From: Schizophyllum amplum
Lineage: Eukaryota > Basidiomycota > Agaricomycetes > Agaricales > Schizophyllaceae
Assembly (NCBI GenBank): GCA_007026445.1
Contig: VDMD01000005.1
Span: forward strand, 744,001-808,000
DNA length: 64,000 bases
Direction of reading: 5' to 3'
Part shown: one piece after another, positions 49,932-61,549 of the stretch
How the letters are laid out: each line of letters starts with the position of its first letter
Numbering within the stretch: position 1 is the stretch's first letter
Position numbers and translations under genes: made by a program
Notes under the pieces: model-generated
Told to the model about the DNA's origin: nothing
Seen by the model: only the letters and a program-made list of their open reading frames with translations
Database searches by the model: none

Positions 49932-52027
49932 TTAACAAGCAGTCGTCACCTCGTATGTCGCGTTCGCGCTGAAGTACGCTTCATCGTCCATCGTTCTCAC
50001 CTCCGACGTTTCGTACCACACCGCCACCGTATACACGCCAACAGCATCCTCCCCATCCAAGGCAACACTCGTCTGGTTCGCCGCACTTGCAATGGCCGCA
50101 CCATCCTTCTTCCACGCTATTGTGAGGCTCTCCTCCGCGTCGATTGGATCCGTACGGAGTTGCGCCAGAGGCACCAGCGCCACTTTCACCGTCTTGGTAG
50201 AGCCAGAGCACGTCTCGTTGACGCCGTCTATCAGGCTGATCTCCGCCAAAAGGTTGTTCCACATGCCCTCCAGGCAGACGTTGCAGTAGTTCGGCGTCGT
50301 CACCTGACGCATAACGCAGTCCTCGTTCGTCGGCCGGTACGCGGTGGTATTGGTGTCCGTGTACGAGGGGAAGAGCCCGTAGTATCCGGGCTCGGAATGG
50401 AAGCTGGCGCCGGAAGTCAGTGAATGATATGCCGACAGCAAACTGCAGATAGAGGATGGTAAGCATGAACCACTCACTGCTCTTCCGACCCATACTCCAT
50501 GATCTCCACGCTGCACATCTGCGCCGAGCCCTCCAAGGACGCGTTCAGCAACGTGAACGACACCTCGTGCGTCCCCCCACTCAGCGGCTCTTCGCTATAC
50601 ACATCATAGAAATACCTGTCCATCCCCACCCCCTCATGCGGCGTCCACCCAACGTCCTCCCCGTCGATTTCGACGCGGAGGTCGCTCGCGGCGGGCGTCC
50701 CCGAGATCGAGATGCGCAAGACGTAGCTAGCGAAGGTACCTGAGGACACGAAGGACTGCGCCCACGGCTTGGTGGTGTTCAGCAGGGTCCACGCGTAGTT
50801 CTGGAGCGGCATGACTGCGCGCTCGACGCGGGGCATGCTGCCGTTGGAGGTGGGCTCGGTAAGCCAGGCCTGCCAGGGGATTGGGTCGTCGAGGGAGAGC
50901 AGGGTGTTGCGCCCGAAGTAGCCTCCATCCTCGATGCCGTCGTATCTAAACGGTGATGATCAGCTGGGCTAATTTGGCAAGTTCAAGGACAAGAGGGATG
51001 AGACTGACTCTTCGCCAATGCCAATGATGTTGTGCCCGGATTCATGCCGGAGGATGGAGGCGCCGTTGGCTTTGGACGGGGTTATGGTGCTGTGGCGAAG
51101 GTGAGCCTCCAGAAGGCTACCCTGAGCTAACGGAAACCCACACGATATCGCCTCCAATGCCTGTTAGGTCCGTTCAGCGAACTTTCTTCAGCGCTTGTCA
51201 AGTGAAGTTACCTCCGTACAGGTCGCTGTTACCTTCGCGATGCAGGTAAGCATTTACGAGCTGAATAACTGTGTATCCTGCTCTCACCGATAATTACAGG
51301 ATGGTCGCATTGGTCTCCCAGGGAATCGCAAGCGGCGCGCGCAATGTCTTCCTTGCCAACGTATACGCCTCGTAGCTCTGTCCCAGGCCGATACAAACCA
51401 TAGACCGTGCTGTATACAACACGTGTGAGCACTCCTGACCCTTCGCATCGTGAGCAACTCACTCCAGCTGCGTCCCGTTCGTTCCAACGCCGCTCTATCG
51501 CAGGTTTTAATTCAGCGCAATTCTAATTCTCAGTGATTGCCCCGTGTTCGAAGGGATACTCGCCTCGTTGCTAGGCGTAAAGGCCGCCCAGAAGTTGAGG
51601 AGGGGCTTGACGGTGTTGAACGTTACGTTCGCCGTGATCTCCTCGGACAGCCACCCCGCGTCGTCGAAGAACTTGTTCTTCTCATCTTCGGTGTCTATGC
51701 GCAAACGTCAGTTAGTCCAAATGCATTGAGCATGTATGATCCCCTCAGCCCGACGGCGATAGCATGTCAATCACAGCGAACGTCCAGACACTCACACCCA
51801 TCAGCGAAGAATATCATGTCTACCCGGTTTGCCGAATCGCCCGATGTGCTGAGGCCTCGTATCTCCAACGGCGGCGCCTGTGCGCGCGCGGCGAAGACGC
51901 GCTGGGCACTCGGATTATGCTGGCCCTTCACAGGATATGGCTTCGGTGCACGACGCCCTTGGTGAGCAAGGGCGGTCGGTAGTCCCCATGCGCAGAGCGC
52001 CAGGAAGTATGCGTTATGCACGAGCAT
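49932..52027 (-). CDS. Secreted metallopeptidase of family M64 (IgA-peptidase-like)
   Basis: About eight exons, roughly 560 residues. A signal peptide (MLVHNAYFLALCAWGLPTALA) precedes the catalytic domain: VDMIFFADGY|TEDEKNKFFDD, WAAFTPSNEA, STVYGLYRPGTELRGVY, IARAACDSLGDQCDHPVI and then the zinc site RHESGHNIIGIGEE|YDGIEDGGYFGRN. HESGH is the HExxH metal site, and the downstream Glu-rich GEEYDG block is shared with M64 peptidases. The C-terminal half is a beta-rich region with several Cys (DCVMRQVTTPNYCNVC) and N-glycosylation sites. Secreted M64 enzymes are common in basidiomycetes and are presumed extracellular proteases; the IgA in the family name comes from a bacterial founder and says nothing about the substrate here. 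Confidence 0.9.
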
Positions 52028-52570
52028 GATTGTTCAACGGAGGACGTCGATGGGTCCTTTCGAAAGCGGACGGAGAGGAAGCAGCGCCTGAGAGTGGTTT
52101 ACCGTTTATCAGTGGTTTTGGAAAGACACCCGGGCCGCGTGATTTGAGGGCCGTTCGAGAGGCGATATCGACCTGATCACGATGTTTGGAAGACAAGGAT
52201 GCGCACATGCGGCCGCCATCCATAGCGTCCTATCTACGTCCTTATTCAGTACTTCAAGGTGGAAGTTGGAAAGCACGTCGTCGTCGGGCCGCGGGCACAA
52301 TCACCTCGCCACCGTACACTCAACTCCAAGCTCAGCACCATTCCCAGAAGGCAAGTTGAAGTAGTACATAGATCTAGCCAGCCTACAGTCAGTACATACA
52401 ATAGCCCTTCACGTCCCGAGGTATAAGTGTACACAATAAATATGTTGGTACATTGAGCAAATTGCTGAGCAGACAAGATCCCTTATGGTCATGAGCAGTA
52501 CATGAAAAAAACACAGCTGGAGAGCTTGGGAAGTTACGGAAACCCAAATAAACGAGTTGGCAAAGATCAG
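52028..52570. other. Intergenic, M64 promoter and F-box 3' end
   Basis: 540 bp, no structure seen. Confidence 0.45.
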
Positions 52571-54209
52571 TCAAACGTCGAACATGTTGCCCATGGTCGT
52601 GAAGGGCTTCCTGTAGCCGCGGCGCCGATTAGCACGAAGCGGACGAAAAACCCACATCACTCACACAGGCGGCGGTCGCTGTATCTCGTACCGGACATGC
52701 TCGACGTTGTCGTCGTCCACCTGTCTAAATATGACGACGCGCTGCCAGTCACGGCGCTTGGCGTAGTACTCGCAGTGGTCGAGGACGCGGAGGCGCGGGC
52801 AGCGCAACGCCAGCTCGCCGATGAGCGCGTGCATGCGCATCTTGTCCCTCGCAACCGAGTCCCAGAGGACCTGCCCGCGGAAGGTCTCGAGGAAAGGGAA
52901 GCGGCACAAGAGAGCAGCCCATTCTTTCTGAAGCAAGCCATCAGCGTTCTATTGAGTACGACGTGGCCAAACTCACGGGCGGTATTGGCACGCTGCTCCG
53001 CGTGATGCTGAGCGACGTCAGGTTGGGAAAGAGGCTCGCGATGCTGTGCAGCTGCCCCAAGCTGTCGAAGTGGTAGAGGGTGACCTTGCGAAGCGCCCCG
53101 CGGTCGAGGTTCTCGAGGGCCAGCAGCGTCGTAGCGTCGAGAGAGGGCACCTCGAGCACCTCAAAGGCGCGAGGGGTGACGGACTTGCATAGGACGCACG
53201 CAACGTCCATGGTGGTCTGCACGCGCTTCAGGTTCGGCAGGATATCCGGCGATATCTCGCAGCAGCCCAGCGGAAGCCAGGCGAGCTCCTCGATGGACGG
53301 GTTATTGGCAAGGAACTGGACGCGCGAACGATCAATGGAGACGTTGGCACCAGAGAGGAGACGGAGTTTAAGGCGACGAAGATTGGTAAAGCGGCAGTCT
53401 GAGAGGACCTGCAACTCTAGAGGTACTTCAAGATGCTGGGGAAGCGAAATGAGGTGAGCTAGAGACAATATATGGGTGGTACTGCTCTGACCTGGAGAGT
53501 CGCAGAGGATCTGTTGAGCATGGTGCGTACATGGGAGCTGTTGGAGGACTTGAGAAACGCATCTCCAGAGAGGGTGATCGAGGTCAGGTTATTTATCCGC
53601 CATAGCTGCCGGCGTGTTAACAGGTCATATCTTCATATCACATAGGCGACGTACGGGATAGACAACGCTCTTTGGGTCCAAATTTGCTCCGACAGCGTGA
53701 TTGCCGAGGGTGCCGACCATAGCAAGTTTCTTGAGCGAGGGCTTGCCACAAAGAGCCTGTAGTATCGCGTCCTCGTGAAGGGGATTCTGTGCTGGGCTCG
53801 CTTGTCTTTCCAAGGCTGACCAGGTGAAGACGGCCAGATTATCCATATGATGTAATGCCATACAGATGTTCTTTATTCGTGTAACCTCGTCTGTCGAGGG
53901 AGACCCTTCGACTAGACGTTTAGGCCAACGATCAGAAGCAGAATAGTCGTTCCGGTCGCAAAAGTGTACCTCGCGAATATTACGCGCGAGGTCCCTGCGC
54001 TTCGAGAGATGGTTCCACATAGGGGAGAGGGGATGCCGGACGCGGATGATCCGGTACTCTGCGTGACCAGGGATAACGAGGTGGGCGAAGGAGCGACAGG
54101 TGAGGGCAACAGCCATGAGGTCGGCATGGGCATCGATGTCGGAGATGATCTCGTGCATGAGCTCTAGAGGTAGCTTGAGGAAGCCGGGGACGCTGTTGAG
54201 GAAGACCAT
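52571..54209 (-). CDS. F-box protein with leucine-rich C-terminus
   Basis: Five or six exons, roughly 450 residues. The N-terminus KLPLELMHEIISDIDAHADLMAVALTCRSFAHLVIP is an F-box, the Skp1-binding module of SCF ubiquitin ligases. The rest lacks a named domain but has repeated leucine-rich strand/helix patterns (LRRLKLRLLSG, LFPNLTSLSITRS, LALRCPRLRVLDHCEYYAK), as in the large, lineage-expanded F-box/LRR families of Agaricomycetes. The last exon is short (KPFTTMGNMFDV) and spliced from a GTGAGT donor. The target is unknown. Confidence 0.85.
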
Positions 54210-54467
54210 GGCGGTAGAGAACAAGCGCCGATGCCGGCGGATCGGTCCTTGAGCACCTCGAGGCAGCAGGAAGAGCTCGGGAACAAATGAAAGCGCCCAG
54301 AAAGGCAACCCAACAACTTCCGTCTCGGCAAGGGCCGCCGGAACTAGAACGGCGGGCCGGCGGCACGTGGGAGTGGCTTGCCGGTGGCGTGACCTCTCGC
54401 GCTTGACTTTTGACGACGAGCAGCCGGCGTTGGCGAAGTGTGGACTTGCTTGCTTCTAACGTTCATC
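54210..54467. promoter_or_regulatory. 258-bp divergent promoter, F-box / membrane protein
   Basis: Spacer between opposite start codons. No recognised site. Confidence 0.4.
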
Positions 54468-55964
54468 ATGGTTTTTCCCTTCACTTTCGCGCTCTCCGTT
54501 CCCGGAATTGCCAACCCCTTCTCCTCCAACGGCGCTGAGGATGCGGTCTCGTCGGATCCGCCTCCGAGACCACAGCCCAATCCAGCCGCCGGGCACACCG
54601 AGAAGATTCAGATCACCCGCCGCCGCCCTTCGCCCGCTCCGTCGACCTCTCCTTCCGCGCCCATATCCAGGAAAAGGGGCTGGGAACCTGCGTTCGCAGA
54701 GCCGTCAGCAACCGCAACAACTCTCGCCTCGTCAAGTGGCTATCTCGACACGCCTGCGAAGTACAGGGATCAGCTCGCATCGATGACAGACATGCAGGAG
54801 ATTGAAGATCTGACGGCAGCGGCTGCAGGTATGTGTTTCAGTGCCGACTGCCTTGCATCTTACTGCGCGAACTGCTGGTGCATGAAAGCCAGCCTGCGTA
54901 CATGCGCACCGCACGTGCAATGCGATATCCCACTATATAGACGCCCTTTGCTATACATCTACCCCAGCAGCGCTCACACCTTCACATGCTTACTCACTTT
55001 CTCTTTCGTGTCCATGTAGACCTCCCACCCCCGCCCAAGCGCCGCCGCGGTCTCGCTGGCTCCATCGTCTCTACGGCGCTCAGTGCGGCTCTCATCGGCA
55101 CCGCAGTCGGTTTGACCGTTTACCGAATGTGCGTCTGGCCTTTCTTCGCTGTCCACCAATAGCTCAATATTAAGCAGGTGGCGCGACCGCGGCAAGGAGT
55201 CCTCCGATCAGCTGCTTGCTCCTCCCCCTTACCACGAGGGCGAATGGGAACCATCGTCTTCTGCGTCGTCTTCCGAGAGGCAACACAAGGGCGTCTATAT
55301 CACCCCTCCGACCCCGCGCAGTCGCAAGCCTCGCGTCGTTCCCTCGTCCACACGCCGCCATGTTAACCCTCGTCGCACCCACGTCCGGACCGCGCTCACG
55401 CCACCGCGTACCCTGGCGCCAGCGTCCAGCTCCATCTCTGCATTCCCAGAGCCTCAACCTGAGTTCAACTTCGGTTCTGAGCCCAACGACTCGCTGGAGG
55501 ACCCAGACGACCAAGTATGTAACATTTCGATCCATCTGAGTCCGATGCTCAAAGATCTGCAGATGGACTGGATCGGCGGTAAGATCTCGTCCCTCATCGC
55601 CGAAGGGCAGAAGGCCCTTGGCCGCGAGGTCGTTGTCATGAGCGAGGCGCAAGAGGACGAGGTAGACGACGGCAGCGGCAACTGGGAGGACGAAGACGAC
55701 GCTCCCCGGCGCCCGAGTGTTTCACGTCGGGGCAGCATGCGCGGTCGTATGTCGCCGCCCTCCTACGCCGCGTCCATGCCGTCGTCGTATCAGGGAGGCT
55801 CGGCGTCCCGCAGCAGCTCGCGCGGCGCCGGGGCTGGTCTGCCGCCTTCCACACCGTCGATGGGGTCAGAGTTTGGCGTCCGCGATGACACGAGCTTCGA
55901 GAGCCCGGAGCTGCGCGCGAGCATGGAGGCTGCGCGCGCTCGCTACATGCGCAACCGCGCCTAA
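54468..55964 (+). CDS. Single-pass membrane protein, basidiomycete, function unknown (about 420 aa)
   Basis: Exons 54468-54828, 55020-55128 and 55178-55964 join in phase. A first hydrophobic stretch (MVFPFTFALSVPGIANPF) is short and not a clear signal peptide. A Pro/Ser-rich region and the positively charged KRRR flank a single transmembrane helix (SIVSTALSAALIGTAVGLTVYR, about residues 133-155). The C-terminal part is Pro/Ser/Arg-rich with a central QMDWIGGKISSLIAEGQKALG helix, an acidic EDEVDDGSGNWEDEDD block and a final FESPELRASMEAARARYM helix. The basic flank before the helix suggests the N-terminal side is cytosolic. I do not recognise a family. Confidence 0.75.
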
Positions 55965-56785
55965 GGGCCTCATCACGGAAACGAGGCTGCTTGAACATTG
56001 CTGCCAGTGGTGCACAACGTCGCTGACAAGGCGGCGGCTCATCCATGCTCTACAACCTCCCTTATGGTCCGTAATTTCACGAAGCGCCTGGTGCGCACGC
56101 ACTCCCACAACGCCTATGACGACTGATATGTCCTTTCTACTGCATCCACTCCATCATCGCATCTTCTATACGCACTTGTTTCTCTCCAACGCACCTTGCT
56201 TCTGTGTAATGCAACGTGCTTCTCTTCAATGCACCCTGCTTCTCCCTACGTACCATACACTATCCGTTGCTTTGCGCTTTATTTTACTTATTCACTACGT
56301 ACCTACTTACAGACAAGTGTTCATATGTATGGTCCCTATGACCTGGGTTGTAGACGGAACGGAGTCAACATTCAAATAGAACTTGAGGATTGTATCGCAT
56401 AACGATGTGTACCAGTGAATCTCATCGCCGACCACATTCGCAGCCCTTGTTGGGAGAGATGTATGATCGCTCGTAGTAGCGACTGCGAAGCGCCAAGCGC
56501 TAAGTACCGGCTCGGAATGATGATGTTTACCTGGCGGAGCGCTGGCATGCGCGGGCTTTTCCCAATGAACATGCAGGACCAAACAGCATGAATGCATAAT
56601 CCGTAAAGAATGTCTCCAGAATAGTAATGTAAGTCATATAGAGACTCGAAGGAAGTGGTCATCTACTTAGGTGGCTCAATTATGCGCTTTCCTCCTCAGA
56701 CCCGCTCAACAGAGCGCGGCAGCAAAACGCGATCTATTTACCAGCAGCCGCCTGTTGTTCCATCACCATCCGCGAGAACTTGCTG
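55965..56785. other. Convergent 3' region with short repeats
   Basis: 820 bp. A degenerate 21-bp repeat of AATGCA(C/A)C(C/G)TGCTTCTC type lies at 56188-56250. No gene accepted. Confidence 0.5.
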
Positions 56786-59232
56786 CTACGCCGGATCGTC
56801 GGGCCTCGGAACAAGAGGATCTAAAGGGTTGTCATGAGACGATGGCAGGAAACAGTGAACTGCACTGACGAAGGGGATCGGCATCATGGCGACCGCAACG
56901 AGCGCGAAGAGCGTATTGCCCCAGCGGTACCCGAGAGCGTCGAACATCTGTGTCGTGAACAGCGGGAAGGCGAAGCCCATGAGGTTCCCTGCGAAGCAGC
57001 ATTAATGTCAAGAGGGTATCATGGCGAGATGAAGGACATACTGGCGAGACTTTGACCGGCGAGAGCCGACGACGCGAAGGGACCGTAGCTACATGGACGT
57101 CAGTGTGATCAGCAAGAAAGGAGGTTCTGGCCACGAACCAGTCGGCTAAGTACGAGAAGACTCCGTTGTAGATGACGAAAGCAGCCGTGGTAAAGAGCTA
57201 TAATCCACGGTCAATCTCGTTACACGCTGCGTTGAGGTGAGAGCGTACCCCGATGCCGATGGCTTGCGCGACCCAGGTGATGGAAGGATATGCACACCAA
57301 GCGTAGATGAACATGGCTATCGGAAATAGGATGGACGCCCCGCATGCGGAGTACAGCCTAGCGTCCGCGCCTCGGACAGGGTAGTATTTACTGCGAGGGG
57401 CATTAACGCCATGACTATTGCATGCGAGGACCAAGCTCACCGATAGAGAGATTCCTGATATAAGTTGAGCAACCACCCTATACCCGCGCCTATGGGCATG
57501 GCTGCAAACACGCTGCCGACTTGGCCTATGTTGAAGCCATGAACGTTCGTGAAGACACCGTTGATAGATCTACAAAAAAAGGCCAGTTATAAACAGACCC
57601 TGCAGTAACAATCGACGAATGCGCACTCGATCAGACAGTATAGAATACCCCAGGCAAAGCCGACCCAGGCCTATCAGTAAGACTGAGTAAAGAAGCGACT
57701 CAGAAAAGTTGGGGTAACTTACACTGAATGCCATGACTATAGGTTCGTTGCACAGAAGATCTGAAGCAGCAGGGTGAGAGGACGCTCTACCGATGGGATG
57801 CAAATGGGCCACTCACAGATTGGTCGAGTGCAAGAGATGTAGATAAGCTCGCGCAGGCTCGCGCGCTCATCCTCGATACGTGCGCGGTAGCGTTGGTCGC
57901 CGGTTTCCTTCCTAATCTTCTTGGCTGCGCGAGTGAGAAGCACGGGGCTTCGCGTCTCAGACATAACAAAGGGAACGACGCAGAAGAATACACCAGATAT
58001 GCTGCTCCGAGGTCAGCGGTCAGAGGATGGTCACCTAGTTGTTCACATACATCATCTGGATCCACTGGATCCATCTCCAGCCAAGGTGCGGGTTCATCTC
58101 TATCCAGCCTGCCGCCACAGGACCGAGGCCGGACCCGCCCATAGCTGCCACAGAGAATAGCGCCATGGGAATTCCGCGTCTGTAGAGTCAGTCATGAGTC
58201 ATGACGAGCACAGGAATCAGAAGCCATTGGACATACTCTGATGCAGGCCATATGTCGGCAATTGTGCCACCGACCATAGTCTGCGAGAGTATGTTAGCCT
58301 CGATGACGGGCAGGCTCACGGGCACTTACTGAACCAGTCGAACCTGCCGCTCCCTGAATAAACCGAGCGATCAATATCGTCTCTATGTTCTTCGCCCTGT
58401 AAAGCGTCAACTTTGAAGACCTTCGGGCCCAAAATGGCTTACTTACAATGCGACCATGAGATACATCAGGGTGTAGATGATCCCACTCCCGATGTAGAGC
58501 GGCCGGCGTCCCAGCTCTTCGCTAAAGGACGACGTGATAAGCGGTGTCACGCCGAACCCAAGGGCGTAAAGGCTCAGGCCCGCCGTCGCTTCGAGTTGAG
58601 TCGCCTTGATGTCTTGCAACATGGTGCCGAAGCCCAGATTGTAAGCACCTGCCGTGGCAGCTGCGAAAGGACCGTGAGAGCGCTTCAGGTGGAAAAACGG
58701 CGTGGTTACCAGAGGATAGGGTGAAGAAAGCACCCATGGCAGTAATGAGCCATTTCTTCCGCCTGTGACGCGATCAGACCGTGCCATTCATTGGAAGGAT
58801 ATCGGAGCGAACCTTGAGTAATTCACAGGATTGCGACGGTCACCGTCCTCCCAGTCGACCTGTGGCAATTGGATAAGGCACCGAACTCCACAAAGAAACG
58901 GTGTAGCGCAAGCGCTCACTCACGTACAGGGGTTCTAGCTCGAGTCCTTCGAGATCCTTGCTGCCTCCAGAGACGGTAGCACTCGTTTTCTCCGTGTCTG
59001 CGACGTTTCGAGGGTCGTGTTTATGCCTGTGGTGGTGGCCGATGTGAGCTGAGAGATCAAGCTCAGAAGTTCGCGGGCGTGAAGAGAGGCTGAAGCGAGG
59101 ATCCATGGACTCATGAATTTCCTCGAGAGACCTCACCGCGAGACCGTCGGGGTGCCGATCAGTCATGGGGACCTCCGTCTCCCTCACGTCGGCGGCTTTC
59201 GCGTTGCTGTTCTGCGACGTGCTGCTGAACAT
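56786..59232 (-). CDS. DHA1-type MFS drug/polyamine transporter
   Basis: About 12 exons, roughly 560 residues; start at 59232 (MFSSTSQNSNAKAADVRE). A hydrophilic N-terminus of about 110 residues (GHHHRHKHDPRN, WEDGDRRNPVNY) precedes 12 membrane helices. Signature segments are ATAGAYNLGFGTMLQDIKAT, ALGFGVTPLITSSFSEELGRRPLY (motif A-like), RFIQGAAGSTGSTMVGGTIADIW, AAMGGSGLGPVAAGWIE...GWRWIQWIQMM (motif C) and FASSALAGQSLARNLMGFAFPLF. This pattern is that of TPO1/FLR1-type H+-antiporters of the plasma membrane. The cytosolic loop KKIRKETGDQRYRARIEDE is typical. Substrate not predictable. Confidence 0.9.
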
Positions 59233-59677
59233 GGTGGTCGTCAAGAAAGGAGGGGGGCACGCCTGCACCTCCAACGGATCTTTAAAAATAGCGGACTCCA
59301 GGCTGGCAGGCGGACTCAAAACTCCGAAACAACCCGGGTCATCAGTAAGGCCAAAGTAAGGCGGCCGATTGATCCAGGATTGATCACAAGATGATCACCG
59401 TCATAGTGCCAGTCACTGCCACTTACAGCAGTCTGACGATCTTTATTTACTATACTTGCCACATACTGTAGGTAGCACAAGACGAAAAGTTAACTAAACG
59501 AAGTCATTGAGGCGTGAGAATACGGCCTGTATGATCATGAAAGTACATTGGTCTGCAAACATATAAATTTATTTCTATATCAAATGTGAGCGGTAGTCGG
59601 AGCCGGAGATCCTTGTGCAAGCCTCAAGACCTCCGAAAGGCTGATGAGGGTTCCCACGTCTCTGGTTCTGCTAGCGC
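59233..59677. other. Intergenic, MFS promoter
   Basis: 445 bp; AT-rich near 59430-59580; no structure seen. Confidence 0.45.
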
Positions 59678-60847
59678 TCAACGCCAGAGCCATTCGCGAG
59701 GAATGCCCCGCTTCAGCTTCTTGTTGTATGTCATCTTCTCCTTGGAAGACGACTCCGTGGATGCAGTGTGATTTCCAGCGGGTCCGACTTGCGAATAGCT
59801 GCGAAGGCGTGGTCGCGACGAGCTTGCAATCTCAACGAGCGACAGCCTACCACTACTACACCCGGGGCGGCGTAAGAGGGGCTTTGTGTCCCAGGTATCT
59901 TCACTTTCGGTTCCATTGGGATCCTTCGGCGAATCTCCTGGACGAGGATCTCTGCCGGCTGATTCAACTCTCTTGGGAGCGACCTTCATACGTCTCGAAG
60001 TTTGGGGACGTGCGGAGGATTCCTGGTTATCGGAGTCGGAGCTCTCTATCCGTCTTTTGAAAGGCGTCCGCAGGAAGGTTCGTTTGGCGCTTTCAGGCTG
60101 CTTGTTGGTTCGAGTCCGAAGATGATAGCGACCGGGGGTTTGTGGTTGATGATCATTCCCACCGGCTGGCTGGTAATCAGCGTTGACCTCTTCAGCTGTA
60201 TCGAGTGCCTTGTTCTCGGCCATTCTCTCCGCGCTAAAACTTGATTTACTCGGTCGCAACCTCCGCTTGGGAGTGGTGAAAGCTGCTTGGAACGTGAACA
60301 TTCTGAAAAAGCACGCCTGCGGTATCTGCTCACAATTATAGCCGCTACCGTGGTCATCGTCGTCCGAAGAATCCACAGATAGCCCAAGTTTTCCTCGTCC
60401 CGAAGCGACAGACGATTGCTTATCGGCCTGCGATGCAACTCTGTTACGACGCAGTCGCTTTGGCGTAAAGGGTTCTACCAGCCAACATAAGCAGCGGACG
60501 TCCACTGCTGCGCGTCCACTTACCCGAGCTGGAGTGGAAGACGTTCTGACCGTCGTATGACGCTTCACCACATGCCGTTTGACCGCCATCCTCATAACCA
60601 TTGAATACGTCCTGCGTGGCATGAGCTAGCTTCTCGAGGCGGGAAAAAGATCAACGACTACCTTTACGCTTGTGTTGTCATGATCATTCGACCCCGCTCC
60701 TTGCTCGGTCTGTGCAGGAGCTGATATATCGTCCTCGTAGGAGACGTGACCGTCCGACGCGATGAAGTCCTCCATCTCGCTGTTCTCGCCATCTTCACTG
60801 CTTCCCTCTTCTGCAGGTGTGATCAGTATATGCGGCGCGTCGGACAC
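59678..60847 (-). CDS. Unrecognised nuclear-looking protein (about 350 aa)
   Basis: Modelled as three exons: from 60847 to about 60661 (MSDAPHILITPAEEGSSEDG...HDNTSVK), a short exon near 60532-60620 (DVFNGYEDGGQTACGEASYD) and a long exon ending at 59678. The N-terminus is acidic. The long exon alternates basic patches (TPKRLRRNR, RTPFKRRIESSDSD, KKLKRGIPR) with Asp/Ser runs, as in chromatin-associated proteins, but has no named domain. Splice sites were chosen by phase only and other models are possible. It sits just left of the retrotransposon. Confidence 0.55.
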
Positions 60848-61549
60848 CGTTGAACGTGGACTTCACTTAAGTTCAGATGATCGCGAAAAGCGTAATCGTC
60901 AAGGGACGCCCCTACGTTACGATGAACACCACAGTGTTGATAAGTTTCCATCTTCCGTCCGACGGCCTCCTTGTGTCATGACGCGCCCGTAACCCCTATG
61001 TCTTTTCCTTTTCCGTTTACTCCTTTTCCTCTATTTTCCCTTGTTATTACCGGACTCTGCCGACTTCCCCTTTTGGACTTCTCTTCTTATCTACCATACC
61101 GTGTGGTCAGACACTGCTCGCTTACATTCTCGCTTACATTCCTCACACCTGACCTGTATTCCTGACTCATTCACCCTTCTTACTTACTCAGCCTTGACAC
61201 AGCTCCCAGTAGTATATATACCAGACCCCGGCGCACACCTAGTCCCCCATCTTGACCTCTTGGTCTTTGGGACTAGGTGAGCCTTACTTACTATCTGCAT
61301 GCCAATGCTAACTTGGTCTTTGGGACTAGCTTGCACAACGCGCGCCCCTTGTCGATCTGTGCTCTACGCCGTCGACGCCAGTCAGGATCCCCATCCCTCT
61401 CTCTCGCCCTGCACGTGCCGATCACGTGTGGTGTTGACCCTCCGTTGTTTGTTGGTGTTGTGTAGTCGCTCCGGGTCTCGACACCTCATTAGGTCAAGAT
61501 ACCCTACTGCACCGGCGCCCACACCTAGGTCGCCCCTGCAGGCCCTACA
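60848..61549. other. Presumed 5' LTR and leader of the Ty3-type element
   Basis: The region between the neighbouring gene and gag should contain the 5' LTR. A possible LTR start is TGTCATGACG (60975), and a TATATATA near 61213-61220 could be its promoter. A 20-bp direct repeat around CTTGGTCTTTGGGACTAG (61257 and 61314) is visible. Without the 3' LTR, which lies outside the window, the ends cannot be fixed and no primer-binding site was identified. Confidence 0.4.
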
